A DNA stretch of 35,169 nt from the NCBI GenBank assembly GCA_019636815.1, contig JAHBWT010000042.1, positions 1-35,169 of the forward strand, in the 5' to 3' direction. The DNA comes from Nitrospira sp. Lineage in GTDB: Bacteria > Nitrospirota > Nitrospiria > Nitrospirales > Nitrospiraceae. The first letter of the stretch is position 1. Each line of letters begins with the position of its first letter. The notes beneath the pieces were generated by a model, which worked only from the letters and a program-made list of their open reading frames with translations, was not told the DNA's origin and ran no database searches. The position numbers were made by a program, and so were the translations under genes. Positions 1-10,076 of the stretch are shown here, piece after piece.

Positions 1-1716
1 GACATCGAGCAGTGAGAGGGTGGCGGCTATTCTGTCCAACCGGTACGCTCCCTCGGCCAGGCGGGAACGAAGCTGCATAAACGCTTCCTGCTCCCTGGCG
101 ACAAGCTTCGCGTCAGCCCCGACGACACGTTCTTCGAGCTCCTTCAACTCGGCCGTCATGAACCGTTCGGCGTTGACGAGGGTTTGCTTGCGGATATATT
201 CGGCCGGTGCACGGCTCAAATTAGCCTTGGTAATCTCAATATAGTAACCGTAGACCTGATTGTAGCGGACCTTCAGCGAATCGATGCCGGTTCGTTCCCG
301 CTCACGAACCTCAAGGGAGGCAATCCACCCTTTGCCTTCTTTGCTCACCTTGCGCAACTCGTCAATCTCAGGATCATATCCTTCTTTGAAGATGTTTCCA
401 TCTCGAACCGAGGGCGGGGCATCCGGGAGGATGGACTGTTCGATCAGCTCATGGATATCCTGAGCGCTATCCCACGAAGCCCGCGCATCACGAAACAGCC
501 GGCTCCGAAGGAGATCTAATTGAACGAGAATTACCGGCAACGCACCGAGAGATCGTTTCAGGGCAAGAAGTTCACGCGGGCCGGACAATCCCAGGGCAAG
601 GCGACCGGCCAGTCGTGCAATATCCTGAATCTCTCGCAAAGCGGAGCGGAGAGCCGTTCGCACCATCATCTGGTCTTTCAGTTCCTCAACGGCCTCCAAT
701 CTCGGCCGGATCTGCTCGCAACGAATCAACGGCCTCATCAGCCACTGGCGGAGAAGGCGGCTTCCCATGGCGGTGCTAGTCCGATCGAGAATACTTAAGA
801 GTGTCGTCGATTTGGAACTGGAGGAAACCTCGCCTCCTGCAATTGGTTTCAGTAATTCAAGATTGCGGATGGTGGTACTATCGAGCTGCATACACTCGTC
901 CGCACCACGTCGCGTGATCCGACGGATATGAGTCAGGGGGACCGCCGGCTGGGTCTCACGAAGGTATTCCAACACGGCTCCAGCTGCGCCGATGCCTGCG
1001 GACAGGTATTGGCATCCAAAACTTTCAAGAGATTGCACACCGAAGTGCTCGCGTAGCACGCGCTCGGCATGTTTGCGTTCAAACGAGCCCGATGGACGCA
1101 CGCACAGGCGGGTTCCCGGGATCTCATCAATCCACCGGAAGTCTTGGCGATCTAAATTGTCCGGAAGCAGCAATTCTCGAGGCTCCAAGCGCGCGAGTTC
1201 ATTCATGACCTGGGTACCCGCTTGAGGACCGTCCATCTCCATCATCCAAAATTCACCAGTGGACACCTCGATGGTCGCCAAGCCGATGACGAATCCTCGA
1301 AAGGAATCTGAACGAATGGCCAGCGCGGTCAGATAGTTGAACTCGCCAGGAGACAGAAACTCGGTATCGACCAGTGTGCCAGGGGTATACAGTCTGACCA
1401 CTTCTCGGCGAACCAGTCCTTTGGCAGCCTTGGGGTCTTCGACCTGTTCGCACAAGGCCACGATACGTCCAGCCTTCAACAATTTGGCGATATAGCCGGT
1501 TGCGGCATGAAACGGAATGCCACAAAGGGGCACCGGATCAGCGCTGTTCTTATCGCGTGACGTCAGGGCAATAGACAGAATTCCAGAAGCCGCCCGAGCG
1601 TCTTCATAAAACATCTCATAAAAATCTCCGACTCGGAAAAACAGGATCGCGTCAGGATAACCCTGTTTGATGTCACGATACTGTCGCATCAATGGACTCA
1701 GATTGAGATCACTCAT
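1..1716 (-). CDS. mutS: DNA mismatch repair protein MutS (partial, C-terminus outside window)
   Basis: MutS binds mismatches and recruits MutL in post-replicative repair. Reading the minus strand from the ATG at 1716 gives an open frame of 572 codons that runs off the left edge. The N-terminal mismatch-recognition domain is clear: the motif GDFYEMF at residues 30-36 contains the Phe-x-Glu pair (F32, E34) that stacks on the mismatch, and it is followed by LCGIPFHA and the connector domain. The visible end (about residue 570) is the end of the clamp/lever region, just before the Walker ATPase domain, so roughly a third of a usual 850-residue MutS is missing because of the window, not decay. The start overlaps the last 8 bases of the upstream lapA-like gene, which indicates translational coupling as the last visible gene of the pdxJ-nnr-tsaE-lapA-mutS operon. 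Confidence 0.95.
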   Translation of the reverse strand, partial: MSDLNLSPLMRQYRDIKQGYPDAILFFRVGDFYEMFYEDARAASGILSIALTSRDKNSADPVPLCGIPFHAATGYIAKLLKAGRIVALCEQVEDPKAAKGLVRREVVRLYTPGTLVDTEFLSPGEFNYLTALAIRSDSFRGFVIGLATIEVSTGEFWMMEMDGPQAGTQVMNELARLEPRELLLPDNLDRQDFRWIDEIPGTRLCVRPSGSFERKHAERVLREHFGVQSLESFGCQYLSAGIGAAGAVLEYLRETQPAVPLTHIRRITRRGADECMQLDSTTIRNLELLKPIAGGEVSSSSKSTTLLSILDRTSTAMGSRLLRQWLMRPLIRCEQIRPRLEAVEELKDQMMVRTALRSALREIQDIARLAGRLALGLSGPRELLALKRSLGALPVILVQLDLLRSRLFRDARASWDSAQDIHELIEQSILPDAPPSVRDGNIFKEGYDPEIDELRKVSKEGKGWIASLEVRERERTGIDSLKVRYNQVYGYYIEITKANLSRAPAEYIRKQTLVNAERFMTAELKELEERVVGADAKLVAREQEAFMQLRSRLAEGAYRLDRIAATLSLLDV

Positions 1717-2053
1717 CGTGCAAATTCCCAGAGATTTCCATTTGGGAGGAAGGCGACGGCCGCCCGGAGACCTTCTCCAGTGATTGCCGGAGACGTTCCA
1801 GGTCGACCTCGGCCTGCTGCAATGCTTTCGTTTTTCGCTTGAGGTCGATTCGCGCTCGCACCCATGGAGGGAAGAGCAGGATCGCCGCGACCAGGAGGCC
1901 TACGAGGAAACCAGCCATGATGGGTTGATAAATAGGAGTCGAGGCGTCAATCAAGCCGAAGAAATACCTCAGAGTCACTTCCTGTTCCTGGTTTTGAAGG
2001 AAGAACGCCAGTGAAAGGAGTAAGAGAATCCCGATCAGGGTGACACGGGTCAT
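1709..2053 (-). CDS. LapA-domain (DUF1049-like) small membrane protein
   Basis: This 114-residue protein has two hydrophobic segments (about residues 4-20 and 41-62), then the basic stretch RARIDLKRKTKAL and a heptad-like helix rich in Leu, Glu and Gln. This two-helix plus cytoplasmic coiled-coil plan is that of the LapA/DUF1049 family, inner-membrane proteins linked in enterobacteria to lipopolysaccharide assembly. The motif FFLQNQEQEVTLRYFFG in the first half is typical of the family. I chose the ATG at 2053 because GAGGAGAAAGG lies upstream, and because it gives a 4-base ATGA overlap with the tsaE stop; a longer version starting at 2125 would only read through the tsaE 3' end. The stop overlaps the mutS start by 8 bases. 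Function in this organism is inferred only from the family. Confidence 0.8.
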   Translation of the reverse strand: MTRVTLIGILLLLSLAFFLQNQEQEVTLRYFFGLIDASTPIYQPIMAGFLVGLLVAAILLFPPWVRARIDLKRKTKALQQAEVDLERLRQSLEKVSGRPSPSSQMEISGNLHDE

Positions 2054-2601
2054 CGCTCCGAAACCTTTCTCCTCGCCCTGGTCCCCAATTGAGTCGGTCG
2101 GGCGCGTCGACTTCCAGCATGGCACGCTCTACTGATCCGCAACAAAAGAGATCGAGCTCCGGCGCCGCGGGCTTCTAGCCGCGCCATTCTGGTCGTTCGG
2201 GTTCGATGAATCAATTGCACGTCCAGTCGATCTGCCGGGAGTAAGTCAGGAAATCGATCGGCCCATTCAATCGCGGTTACAGTCTCATCTGAAAAACAAG
2301 CCGTGAGTCCGATCGCCTCGGCTTCTGAAGCTCGCTGCAATCGGTACAGATCAAGATGAATGAGCGGAAGCCTCCCCTGGTACTCGTGCATGAGCATAAA
2401 CGTCGGGCTGGTGACAGCAGACGCTGATCCGCCGAGTCCCGCCACGATCCCGCGGACCAAGGCAGTTTTGCCTGCCCCTAGTTCTCCAACCAATGCGAGC
2501 ACATCACCGCCTCGAAGGACCGTGCCTATAGTCTGCCCGAACGAATCGGTCTCACGAGGAGATGAAAGGATCATGTCAAGGAGGTCACGAGATTTAGCCA
2601 T
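2050..2601 (-). CDS. tsaE: tRNA threonylcarbamoyladenosine biosynthesis ATPase TsaE
   Basis: TsaE is the small P-loop ATPase that works with TsaB and TsaD to put the t6A modification on A37 of ANN-decoding tRNAs. The 183-residue product has the Walker A motif GELGAGKT (residues 39-46), the SPTF switch motif, HLDLYRL and [12 protein letters not shown], all in family order. It is somewhat longer than the usual 150-160 residues because of an Arg-rich C-terminal tail of about 30 residues. The ATG at 2601 gives a family-like N-terminus but has no strong ribosome-binding site; an upstream frame reaches 2667 and would overlap nnr. The stop overlaps the lapA-like start as ATGA, so the two are probably coupled. 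Confidence 0.93.
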   Translation of the reverse strand: MAKSRDLLDMILSSPRETDSFGQTIGTVLRGGDVLALVGELGAGKTALVRGIVAGLGGSASAVTSPTFMLMHEYQGRLPLIHLDLYRLQRASEAEAIGLTACFSDETVTAIEWADRFPDLLPADRLDVQLIHRTRTTRMARLEARGAGARSLLLRISRACHAGSRRARPTQLGTRARRKVSER

Positions 2602-2641
2602 AAGAACGATAGCGGACGAGCTCGTCGTGCGCCGAATCGAA

Positions 2642-4207
2642 TTAGTTTTCCGCAGTCTCGTCGACAAGTTTGAGCGCAGAGGGAATCTGCTCGACCAGAT
2701 CTCCTGCGATCATTCCAGCCTGTCCCTTACCGGCTGCCGCCAAATCGCCGGCCATTCCGTGGAGGTAGGTCGCGGCACAAGCCGCTTCCCATGAAGGCAG
2801 ACCTTGTGCGAGAAGCCCTACCATCATACCGGTCAACACATCACCTGTTCCCGCCGTCGCCATTCCCGGGTTTCCGGTCGGACAGATGGCGACCGTGCCA
2901 TCCGGTCGTGCCACCACCGTTCGGGCACCTTTTAAGACGACGAAGAGACCACGCTCTCGAGCGAAGCGAGTTGCAAGACCGAGCCGGTCGCTGTTTACGG
3001 TCTGGGGTGTGGCCTCCGGCTCGAGTCGTGCCATCTCACCAGGATGGGGCGTGATGATGGGGGGAATTTTGCAGGATGCGAGTAGCGCAATACGACCGCT
3101 CAAGGCGTTCAGGGCGTCCGCGTCAAACACAGCAGGTCGATCGAGCTGTTTTGTCAGGGCTTGGATGAGCTCCACTGTTTCGGGAGCCGTTGAAAGCCCT
3201 GGACCGATCGCAATGGCGGTTCTGGCCGCCATGAATGAGACAAGCCGGTCCAAGGCGTTCCGCGCCAATGTCCGGGCCTTCGTCTCCGGCATGGGGACTG
3301 TCATGGCCTCCACAAGCTTGGCTTCCAATATGTCATTGACGCTTGAAGGGGTTGCGACAGTCACGAGCCCAGCTCCCACTCGGAGCGCGGCTCGCGCGGA
3401 GAGGGCAGCGGCGCCGGTCTTCCCGACGGAACCGGCGATAATACCGGCATGCCCGAACGTTCCCTTGTGACTCGACGGACGTCGCGTTGGCAGGTATGCC
3501 TGCACCGCGCTTCGGGTAATCAAGGTGACATGCCCGGCCACGGCGTCGACGTAGGCTGGCGGAATACCGATATCAACAATGGTGACCTCTCCCGCATGAT
3601 CAATCCCCTCGCCCTGATACAGACCCAATTTCGGGAGGCCAAAGGTAACGGTGAGGGAAGCGCAAACGGCTCGACCAAGGACGGCCCCGGTATCAGCATG
3701 GAGACCAGATGGAAGATCCACGGCGACCACGGGACGATGGGTGTCGTTGATGCTGTCAATGATCTCGGCATAACGGCCGGTGACCGGTGAAGAAAGCCCT
3801 GTCCCAAGGAGGGCATCAATCAGGATATCACTGTCGCGCAAGAGCGCTTGGGCCTGGGCCTTTGACGTATAGGAATACACAGAAGACTTGCCTCCACCAC
3901 GAATGAATTGTTTATACATCGTGGCGGCATCGCGGCTGAGTTCCCGGAGGGAGGCAAGTGCGAGGACACGCACCTTCGCATGATGCCGGCGAAAGAGGCG
4001 AGCCGCCACGAACCCATCACCACCGTTATTGCCTTTGCCGCAGACGATGGTCACCGTCTTGCCGTGAACAGACCCCCACCGTTTCTCAAGGGAGGAGACG
4101 ATCCCCATTCCAGCTCGTTCCATCAAGGTTGTTGCCGGAACACGGGCCTCGGTGATCGTTCTCCGATCCAGCTCCTGCATCTGTGCCGCGGTGACGATTT
4201 TGGTCAT
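2642..4207 (-). CDS. nnr: Bifunctional NAD(P)H-hydrate epimerase / ADP-dependent NAD(P)H-hydrate dehydratase
   Basis: This two-domain enzyme repairs NADH and NADPH damaged by hydration: the N-terminal YjeF_N domain epimerises the hydrate and the C-terminal ribokinase-like domain dehydrates it with ADP. In the 521-residue product the epimerase domain carries GNNGGDGF (residues 59-66) and DALLGTGL, and the kinase-fold domain carries [32 protein letters not shown] and the anion-hole motif GTGDVLTGM (from residue 453). Length and domain order are those of the bacterial fusion form. It is read after pdxJ with a 45-base gap; the acpS gene often found between pdxJ and nnr in other bacteria is absent here. 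Confidence 0.95.
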   Translation of the reverse strand: MTKIVTAAQMQELDRRTITEARVPATTLMERAGMGIVSSLEKRWGSVHGKTVTIVCGKGNNGGDGFVAARLFRRHHAKVRVLALASLRELSRDAATMYKQFIRGGGKSSVYSYTSKAQAQALLRDSDILIDALLGTGLSSPVTGRYAEIIDSINDTHRPVVAVDLPSGLHADTGAVLGRAVCASLTVTFGLPKLGLYQGEGIDHAGEVTIVDIGIPPAYVDAVAGHVTLITRSAVQAYLPTRRPSSHKGTFGHAGIIAGSVGKTGAAALSARAALRVGAGLVTVATPSSVNDILEAKLVEAMTVPMPETKARTLARNALDRLVSFMAARTAIAIGPGLSTAPETVELIQALTKQLDRPAVFDADALNALSGRIALLASCKIPPIITPHPGEMARLEPEATPQTVNSDRLGLATRFARERGLFVVLKGARTVVARPDGTVAICPTGNPGMATAGTGDVLTGMMVGLLAQGLPSWEAACAATYLHGMAGDLAAAGKGQAGMIAGDLVEQIPSALKLVDETAEN

Positions 4208-4252
4208 GATGAACCGAGGATGGCGAATGGACGGACCTGGAGGTCCATGGCG

Positions 4253-4966
4253 TTAACTCAGCAGGGCCTTCATTTCCTTGACGGCCTGGACGATTCCCAC
4301 AAGGACGGCCCGCGCGATGATGCTGTGACCGATGTTGTACTCGACGATTTCCGTAATATGCGTCAGGCGCTTGACATTACGATAATTCAATCCGTGACCA
4401 GCATTGACCCCGATCCCTAACTTATAGGCAAGCCTTGCGGCTTGCGTGATGGCTTCGAACTCCGTATCGGCTTCTTTGGATCGTGTGGCATTCGCATAGC
4501 GACCGGTGTGCAGTTCCACAAAATCTGCTGAGATCTTGTGTGCGGCCTTCACTTGACTGAGATCCGGCTCGATAAAGACGCTGACCGGAATTCCGCCGCT
4601 ATGTAACTGCGAGACGATGCTTTGAATCCGATCCCGCTGCCCGGCTACGTCGAGGCCCCCCTCGGTGGTCAGTTCCTGTCGCTTTTCCGGTACCAATGTG
4701 ACGAGGTCCGGTCTGACATTGAGTGCGATGTTCACCATTTCTGCGTCCGCGGCCATTTCAAGGTCGAGCTTTGTGCGGGTCACTTCGCGGAGGAGACGAA
4801 GATCACGATCTTGAATATGCCGGCGGTCTTCTCGTAAGTGAACCACCAACCCGTCGGCTCCTGCGAGTTCAACGAGCATCGCTGCCGCCAACGGATCCGG
4901 ATCTGTCCCTCCACGAGCCTGTCTCAAAGTCGCAACATGGTCGACGTTCACACCAAGCCGAGGCAT
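4253..4966 (-). CDS. pdxJ: Pyridoxine 5'-phosphate synthase PdxJ
   Basis: PdxJ condenses 1-deoxyxylulose 5-phosphate with 3-amino-1-hydroxyacetone phosphate to make pyridoxine 5'-phosphate, the last ring-closing step of DXP-dependent vitamin B6 synthesis. The 237-residue TIM-barrel protein opens with [16 protein letters not shown], continues with [37 protein letters not shown] and [10 protein letters not shown], and ends with the [13 protein letters not shown] phosphate-binding segment, all in the right order. Two consecutive ATG codons (4969 and 4966) follow AAAAGGAGGG; the second gives the better spacing and was chosen. It is the first gene of the minus-strand operon and diverges from alaC. 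Confidence 0.96.
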   Translation of the reverse strand: MPRLGVNVDHVATLRQARGGTDPDPLAAAMLVELAGADGLVVHLREDRRHIQDRDLRLLREVTRTKLDLEMAADAEMVNIALNVRPDLVTLVPEKRQELTTEGGLDVAGQRDRIQSIVSQLHSGGIPVSVFIEPDLSQVKAAHKISADFVELHTGRYANATRSKEADTEFEAITQAARLAYKLGIGVNAGHGLNYRNVKRLTHITEIVEYNIGHSIIARAVLVGIVQAVKEMKALLS

Positions 4967-5170
4967 CATCCCTCCTTTTATATAATCGAAACTCCTATTC
5001 GGATAATGTGAAAGGCAGAACTTTTGGGGGATCAAGAGAAAATCACCCATCGGTATTACTAGCAGAAAGGAATCAGAGGGGGCAAGGACAGGATTGCCGA
5101 ACCGATCGGCACGCGCTCTGGCGGAAATCTGATCAGGCACTTTTCAGAAGCAGAGAGAAAATGACGCAAA

Positions 5171-5199
5171 TTGACTCGACCAGAGCCCTGAATTAGAAT
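5171..5199 (+). promoter_or_regulatory. Sigma-70-type promoter for the alaC-hom-thrC-apgM-lysC operon
   Basis: A -35 hexamer TTGACT (5171-5176) and a -10 hexamer TAGAAT (5194-5199) are separated by exactly 17 bases; each differs from consensus at one position. Transcription would start near 5206, leaving a leader of about 70 bases before alaC. I see no attenuator hairpin in that leader. The rest of the 311-base divergent gap between pdxJ (4966) and alaC (5278) shows no convincing gene; only the pdxJ ribosome-binding site and an A+T-rich stretch (about 4978-5010) that may hold the pdxJ promoter stand out. Confidence 0.65.
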
Positions 5200-5277
5200 A
5201 TGCCCCTCTCGTCCCCCTCGCTCACTCAGGGCGATGAGTCCTGTTGTCAATTTTCTAGAAACGGTCAAGGGAAGTTC

Positions 5278-6474
5278 ATGGGGTTGGGCGAAGGTTTCTA
5301 TCGGATCAAGCGACTGCCTCCGTATGTCTTCGCCCAGGTTCAATCCCTGAAGCTTGAAGCGCGGCAACGCGGTGAGGACATTATCGATTTCGGGATGGGT
5401 AATCCCGATCAGCCGACTCCTCCCCATATCGTGGAGAAGATGGTCGAGGCGGCCCGCAAGGGGAAGAACCATCGGTATTCGGCGTCGCGTGGAATTACGA
5501 AACTGCGCCATGCGATATGCAGCTGGTACAAGCGAAACTATGATGTCGACTTGGATCCAGAAACGGAAGCTATCGTCACCATTGGGTCAAAAGAAGGTCT
5601 CGCCCATCTGGCATTGGCCATGATTGGTCCAGGTGATGTCGTCCTGACTCCGACGCCCACGTATCCGATTCATATGTACAGTTTCATCATCGCCGGTGGC
5701 GAAGTTCGGGGAATCGAACTTCGTCAGGACAGCGACTTTTTCGAAGACTTGACCAGTGTGTATCGGCAGACCTTTCCCAGGCCGAAAATTCTCGTCATCA
5801 ATTTTCCGCACAATCCGACCACGGCCGTGGTCGATCTGGAATTTTTCAAGAAGATCGTGACTTTTGCCAAAGAGCATAATGTCATCGTCATCCACGACCT
5901 CGCCTATGCCGATCTGGTGTTCGACGGCTATAAGGCTCCCAGTTTTCTTCAGGTCCCTGGAGCGAAAGACTGCGGGGTGGAGTTTTACACCCTCTCCAAG
6001 GCCTACAATATGCCGGGCTGGCGCGTAGGCTTCTGTGTGGGCAATCGGGAGGTGGTCGGTGCCCTGGCGAAGATCAAAAGCTATCTGGATTATGGGATTT
6101 TTCAGCCGCTTCAAATCGCGAGTGTGATCGCGCTGAACGGCCCTCAGGATTGCGTCAAGGAGACGGTTCAGCGGTATCAAAAACGCCGCGATGTGCTGGT
6201 GGGCGGGTTGAATCGGATCGGCTGGCAGGTTGCGAAGCCGCTGGCCACAATGTTTGTCTGGGCGCGCATTCCCTTGCCGTACCGCCATATGGGGTCATTG
6301 GAGTTTTCAAAGCTTCTGCTCAAGAAGGCAAAGGTTGCAGTGTCGCCGGGGATCGGATTCGGCGAGGGCGGCGATGACTATGTGCGATTTGGTCTTGTGG
6401 AAAACGAGCATCGGACCAGGCAAGCCGTCAGGGGAATCCGTAAAGCCCTCAAGCTCGATGGGGGTGAAGAGTGA
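5278..6474 (+). CDS. alaC: AlaC-type PLP-dependent aminotransferase (glutamate-pyruvate aminotransferase family)
   Basis: This 398-residue fold-type I aminotransferase closely matches the AlaC family: [10 protein letters not shown] at the N-terminus, [18 protein letters not shown], the start of the large domain [32 protein letters not shown] and the PLP-lysine motif [15 protein letters not shown] (lysine about residue 241). AlaC transfers the amino group of glutamate to pyruvate; related enzymes accept other oxo-acids, so the true substrate here is not certain. The ATG at 5278 follows AAGGGAAG and matches the family N-terminus; the frame extends upstream to 5200 without family-like sequence. 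It is the first gene of the threonine operon and its stop overlaps the hom GTG start by four bases, which ties it to aspartate-family metabolism. Confidence 0.9.
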   Translation: MGLGEGFYRIKRLPPYVFAQVQSLKLEARQRGEDIIDFGMGNPDQPTPPHIVEKMVEAARKGKNHRYSASRGITKLRHAICSWYKRNYDVDLDPETEAIVTIGSKEGLAHLALAMIGPGDVVLTPTPTYPIHMYSFIIAGGEVRGIELRQDSDFFEDLTSVYRQTFPRPKILVINFPHNPTTAVVDLEFFKKIVTFAKEHNVIVIHDLAYADLVFDGYKAPSFLQVPGAKDCGVEFYTLSKAYNMPGWRVGFCVGNREVVGALAKIKSYLDYGIFQPLQIASVIALNGPQDCVKETVQRYQKRRDVLVGGLNRIGWQVAKPLATMFVWARIPLPYRHMGSLEFSKLLLKKAKVAVSPGIGFGEGGDDYVRFGLVENEHRTRQAVRGIRKALKLDGGEE

Positions 6475-7784
6475 AGTCGTGCATCGGCGTCGGAATCATC
6501 GGGTTCGGCACAGTCGGGACGGGTGTCGCGAAGATTCTCCTGAACAGTGCGGCCCTCATCACCCGTCGCGTCGGGATGTCGATCGAACTGGTTTGCGTGG
6601 CGGACATGGACATTGTCAGGGATCGCGGCGTCGCACTGGCACCCGGGGTGCTCACCACCGATGTCAAGCAGGTGCTGACCGATCCGAACATCGATATCGT
6701 GATTGAGCTCATCGGGGGATACGATACGGCCAAGCGGGTCATCCTGGAGGCGATTGCCGCGGGGAAACATGTGGTCACCGCCAACAAGGCGCTGCTCGCC
6801 CTTCATGGAGAGGAAATTTTTCAAGCCGCCACGCGCAAGGGTGTGGAACTGGGGTTTGAGGCCAGCGTGGGCGGGGGCATTCCCGTTATTCGGGCATTGA
6901 CGGAAGGGCTGGCCGGCAATAGGATCGAGTCCATCTACGGGATCATCAACGGCACGTCCAACTATATTTTGTCCCGAATGACCCATGAAGGACACGGCTT
7001 CCAAGAGGTGCTCCAGGACGCCCAGCGAGCCGGCTATGCCGAGGCCGACCCGACTTTTGATGTCGCCGGGATCGATTCGGCCCACAAACTGGCGATTCTG
7101 GTCTGTCTTGCCTACGGCATGCCGGTCAACTTCAAGGATGTCTACACCGAAGGCATCGCAAACATCACACCGATCGACATCGCCTATGCGAAACAGTTCG
7201 GGTATACCATCAAGCTGCTCGGCATCGCGAAACTCATGGATGGAGAAATCGAGGCTCGGGTTCATCCCACCATGCTTCCGTCCACCTCGCCGATCGCCCG
7301 AGTGGAGGACGTGTACAACGCCATTCAGCTTGTGGGTGATGCCGTCGGTGATGTCGTCCTCTATGGGCGAGGAGCCGGATCCATGCCGACCGGGAGTGCG
7401 GTGGTGAGTGACGTGATTGCGATCGCGCGGAACGTGATCGCGGGCGCCGTCGGTCGAGTGCCGGTCGCATCATTCCAACAGGACCAGCGAAGACCGCTGC
7501 GGTTGCGGCCGATGGAGGAAATCAGCTCGCTCTATTATCTCCGTTTCACGGTCGTGGACCGACCTGGCGTGTTGGCGCAGATCGCCGGTGAATTGGGGCG
7601 CTGCGGCATCAGCATTTCTTCGATGGTGCAACAGGGACGGTGTGAAGGACAAACAGTGCCGGTCGTCATCAAGACACACAGCGCGAAAGAACGCGATGTG
7701 CAAACGGCCCTTCGTGAAATCAACCGAAAGCCGTTCGTCTCTGAGCCGACGATGCTCATTCGAGTCGAAGGCAAGGATGAGTGA
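6471..7784 (+). CDS. hom: Homoserine dehydrogenase with C-terminal ACT domain
   Basis: This enzyme reduces aspartate semialdehyde to homoserine with NAD(P)H, the branch step towards threonine and methionine. The 437-residue product has the Rossmann motif GFGTVGTG (residues 11-18), [10 protein letters not shown] with the catalytic-region lysine near residue 106, the substrate-binding signature [10 protein letters not shown] and [11 protein letters not shown], and [16 protein letters not shown]-terminal ACT domain begins near residue 352 ([19 protein letters not shown]), suggesting feedback control by an amino acid, probably threonine. It starts with GTG, and GTGA overlaps the alaC stop. Confidence 0.96.
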   Translation: MKSCIGVGIIGFGTVGTGVAKILLNSAALITRRVGMSIELVCVADMDIVRDRGVALAPGVLTTDVKQVLTDPNIDIVIELIGGYDTAKRVILEAIAAGKHVVTANKALLALHGEEIFQAATRKGVELGFEASVGGGIPVIRALTEGLAGNRIESIYGIINGTSNYILSRMTHEGHGFQEVLQDAQRAGYAEADPTFDVAGIDSAHKLAILVCLAYGMPVNFKDVYTEGIANITPIDIAYAKQFGYTIKLLGIAKLMDGEIEARVHPTMLPSTSPIARVEDVYNAIQLVGDAVGDVVLYGRGAGSMPTGSAVVSDVIAIARNVIAGAVGRVPVASFQQDQRRPLRLRPMEEISSLYYLRFTVVDRPGVLAQIAGELGRCGISISSMVQQGRCEGQTVPVVIKTHSAKERDVQTALREINRKPFVSEPTMLIRVEGKDE

Positions 7785-7787
7785 TCG

Positions 7788-8846
7788 ATGAATCGCTGGC
7801 GTGGAGTCATTGAGGAATACCGCAAATTCCTCCCTGTGACCGAGAAGACCCCGGTCATCAGTCTGGGAGAGGGCAACACGCCGCTGATTCGCGCCACCAG
7901 ATTGGCGAAGGCGATCGCCCCAGGAATCGAACTCTATCTGAAGTTTGAAGGCGTCAACCCCACCGGGTCATTCAAAGACCGTGGCATGACGTTGGCCATC
8001 TCGAAGGCGGTGGAAGGCGGCGCGCGGGCCGTCATGTGCGCCTCGACGGGGAACACCTCGGCCTCGGCCGCCGCCTATGGAGCTCGTGCCGGGTTGTCCG
8101 TCTACGTCCTGATTCCAGCCGGAAAGATCGCGATGGGCAAACTATCCCAGGCGATGATGCATCAGGCGACCGTCATTCAGATCGAAGGTAACTTCGATCA
8201 AGCTCTGGCGCTCGTGAAAGACTTTTCAACGTCGCTCCACATTGAACTCGTCAACTCAGTGAACCCGTTCAGGATTGAAGGGCAGAAGACCGCGGCCTTT
8301 GAAATCTGTGACCAACTGGGCGAAGCTCCGGCGCTTCATGTCTTACCGGTCGGGAACGCCGGCAACATTACCGCCTATTGGAAGGGGTACAAGGAATACC
8401 GTGCGGCGAACCAGATTCGGCGAGTCCCCCGCATGATGGGGTTTCAAGCGTCAGGAGCAGCTCCAATCGTGCTGGGGAGGGTCGTTGAACACCCGCAAAC
8501 CGTCGCCACCGCCATCCGAATCGGCAATCCTGCCAGCTGGTCATCGGCCCTCGCAGCGGTAGACGAGTCCACCGGCCTGATCGATATGGTGACGGACGAC
8601 GAGATTCTTCAGGCCTACACCACGGTGGCGGCCACCGAAGGGGTCTTTTGTGAGCCGGCATCGGCCGCGTCCGTGGCCGGGGTGGCGAAATTGCACAGAA
8701 ACAAGACCCTGCACGAAGGAGAGACGGTCGTCTGCACCCTGACGGGACATGGATTGAAGGATGCCGATACGGCGATCGGCGTGTCGAAACCACCACAGAC
8801 CGTCAAAGCAACGCGCGAGGACGTTGCCCGTTTTTTGAAAGTCTGA
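7788..8846 (+). CDS. thrC: Threonine synthase
   Basis: ThrC converts O-phosphohomoserine to threonine with PLP. The 352-residue product is the short fold-type II form: GEGNTPLI near the start, the PLP-lysine motif TGSFKDRGM (lysine about residue 63), [18 protein letters not shown], the phosphate-binding glycine loop LPVGNAGNI and PASAASVAG towards the C-terminus. It begins three bases after the hom stop. Because ThrC needs phosphorylated homoserine, a homoserine kinase must exist; no ThrB of the GHMP type lies in the cluster, which puts attention on the following gene. Confidence 0.96.
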   Translation: MNRWRGVIEEYRKFLPVTEKTPVISLGEGNTPLIRATRLAKAIAPGIELYLKFEGVNPTGSFKDRGMTLAISKAVEGGARAVMCASTGNTSASAAAYGARAGLSVYVLIPAGKIAMGKLSQAMMHQATVIQIEGNFDQALALVKDFSTSLHIELVNSVNPFRIEGQKTAAFEICDQLGEAPALHVLPVGNAGNITAYWKGYKEYRAANQIRRVPRMMGFQASGAAPIVLGRVVEHPQTVATAIRIGNPASWSSALAAVDESTGLIDMVTDDEILQAYTTVAATEGVFCEPASAASVAGVAKLHRNKTLHEGETVVCTLTGHGLKDADTAIGVSKPPQTVKATREDVARFLKV

Positions 8847-8862
8847 GAGGCGTGTAAACTCC

Positions 8863-10071
8863 ATGAAATATGTGATCGTGCATGCTGGCGGAATCGCCCA
8901 TCACCCACAGGAAGAACTGGGAGGTCGGACCCCGCTCCAAGCGGCCGCAACTCCCCATCTCGATCGTCTGGCACAGCGCGGAGAACTCGGTCAACTGATG
9001 ATTCCCGCTGATGGAGTCCGTCCAGGAGGCGGGCTGATCGGCACGGCGATTCTCGGCTATGACCTGAAGAAGTTTTATCCCGGCCCTGGGCCGCTTGAAG
9101 CAGCCAGCTTAGGGGTGTCCGCGACGGAACAGGATGTGGTCTATCGCTGCACGATGGTGACCTTGGCGCCGGAAGGGGGGAAGGGCGGCGAAATCAAAAA
9201 ATTGGGTCCCCACGTCATCCTGGAAGATGCGACGGCCGGGTTGATCGAGACTGAGGACGCTCGCGAGTTGCTCGAGTCGATCAATGAACAGCTCGGTTCC
9301 GAAACCATCCAATTCTATCCCGGCGCCGGTCACCGCCATTTAATGGTCTGGGTGAATGGAAAGCCGAGGGCCATCTGCACCGATCCGCAGACGATACTCG
9401 GCCGATCGATCGCCGACGCCTTACCCGCCGGAGATGGGTCGGACATTCTCCGGAAGCTGATGGATGCCGCCTACTTGATCTTGCGTGATCACCCGATCAA
9501 CGATGAACGGGTTGCGGCCGGAAAGAAGCCGGCCAATTGTCTCTGGCTCTGGGGCGAGGGGCGAGCCGTCATGTGGCCGAGTCTGGTGGAACAGCACGAC
9601 ATCGCGGGAGCGGTCGTCGCCACCAACGATGTCCATCGTGGTGTCGGAATCAGCGCGGGACTCGACGCGGTGGATCCTGAACGATTGGAAGGCGGGGATC
9701 TCCGGACCAGGGCGACCGTGGCCCTGGAGGAATTCGCCAAGAAGGATTTTGTCTATGTCCATGCCAAGTTGACGGACGAGGTCATCCATGGCAACGACAT
9801 CAAGGCGAAGGTCCGGGGAATCGAAGAGTTCGATCGTAGCCTGGTCGGTCCCTTGGTCGAGGGACTGGACAAGCAGGGCCCCTATCGCTTTCTTGTGATC
9901 TGCGACCACAGCGCAGGCATTCAGGGTCCGGCTTTCTATGCGTTCGGTGAAGGAGGCGGAAAAGATGTCGGGACCGCCGGTCGCCGCTTCACCGAGGCCG
10001 ATGCGAGTGCCTCCAGCACCCCCGCCCGTGACGCCACCAAATTCGCGAACAAGTTCTTCTCGAAAAGCTGA
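8863..10071 (+). CDS. ApgM-like alkaline-phosphatase-superfamily protein, divergent; candidate homoserine-kinase-type or pseudoenzyme
   Basis: The 402-residue product aligns by eye with cofactor-independent phosphoglycerate mutases of the archaeal type (ApgM), a family that includes members proposed as homoserine kinases when next to threonine genes. Conserved scaffold includes [61 protein letters not shown] and [14 protein letters not shown]. However, several catalytic positions are changed. The usual GDGMAD near the N-terminus reads AGGIAH (residues 8-13), the usual PGSD containing the nucleophilic serine reads PGGG, and the C-terminal DH motif is kept (VICDHS) but the following TH motif is gone. 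The DE..H motif (TDEVIH) remains. Position between thrC and lysC argues for a role in threonine synthesis; plain mutase chemistry looks unlikely. Family placement is confident, function is not. Confidence 0.75.
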   Translation: MKYVIVHAGGIAHHPQEELGGRTPLQAAATPHLDRLAQRGELGQLMIPADGVRPGGGLIGTAILGYDLKKFYPGPGPLEAASLGVSATEQDVVYRCTMVTLAPEGGKGGEIKKLGPHVILEDATAGLIETEDARELLESINEQLGSETIQFYPGAGHRHLMVWVNGKPRAICTDPQTILGRSIADALPAGDGSDILRKLMDAAYLILRDHPINDERVAAGKKPANCLWLWGEGRAVMWPSLVEQHDIAGAVVATNDVHRGVGISAGLDAVDPERLEGGDLRTRATVALEEFAKKDFVYVHAKLTDEVIHGNDIKAKVRGIEEFDRSLVGPLVEGLDKQGPYRFLVICDHSAGIQGPAFYAFGEGGGKDVGTAGRRFTEADASASSTPARDATKFANKFFSKS

Positions 10072-10076
10072 CGATT

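Noticed and set aside
5059-5511. 150-codon minus-strand frame across the alaC 5' end
   Set aside because: It overlaps the alaC promoter, start and conserved N-terminal codons, and shows no family pattern.
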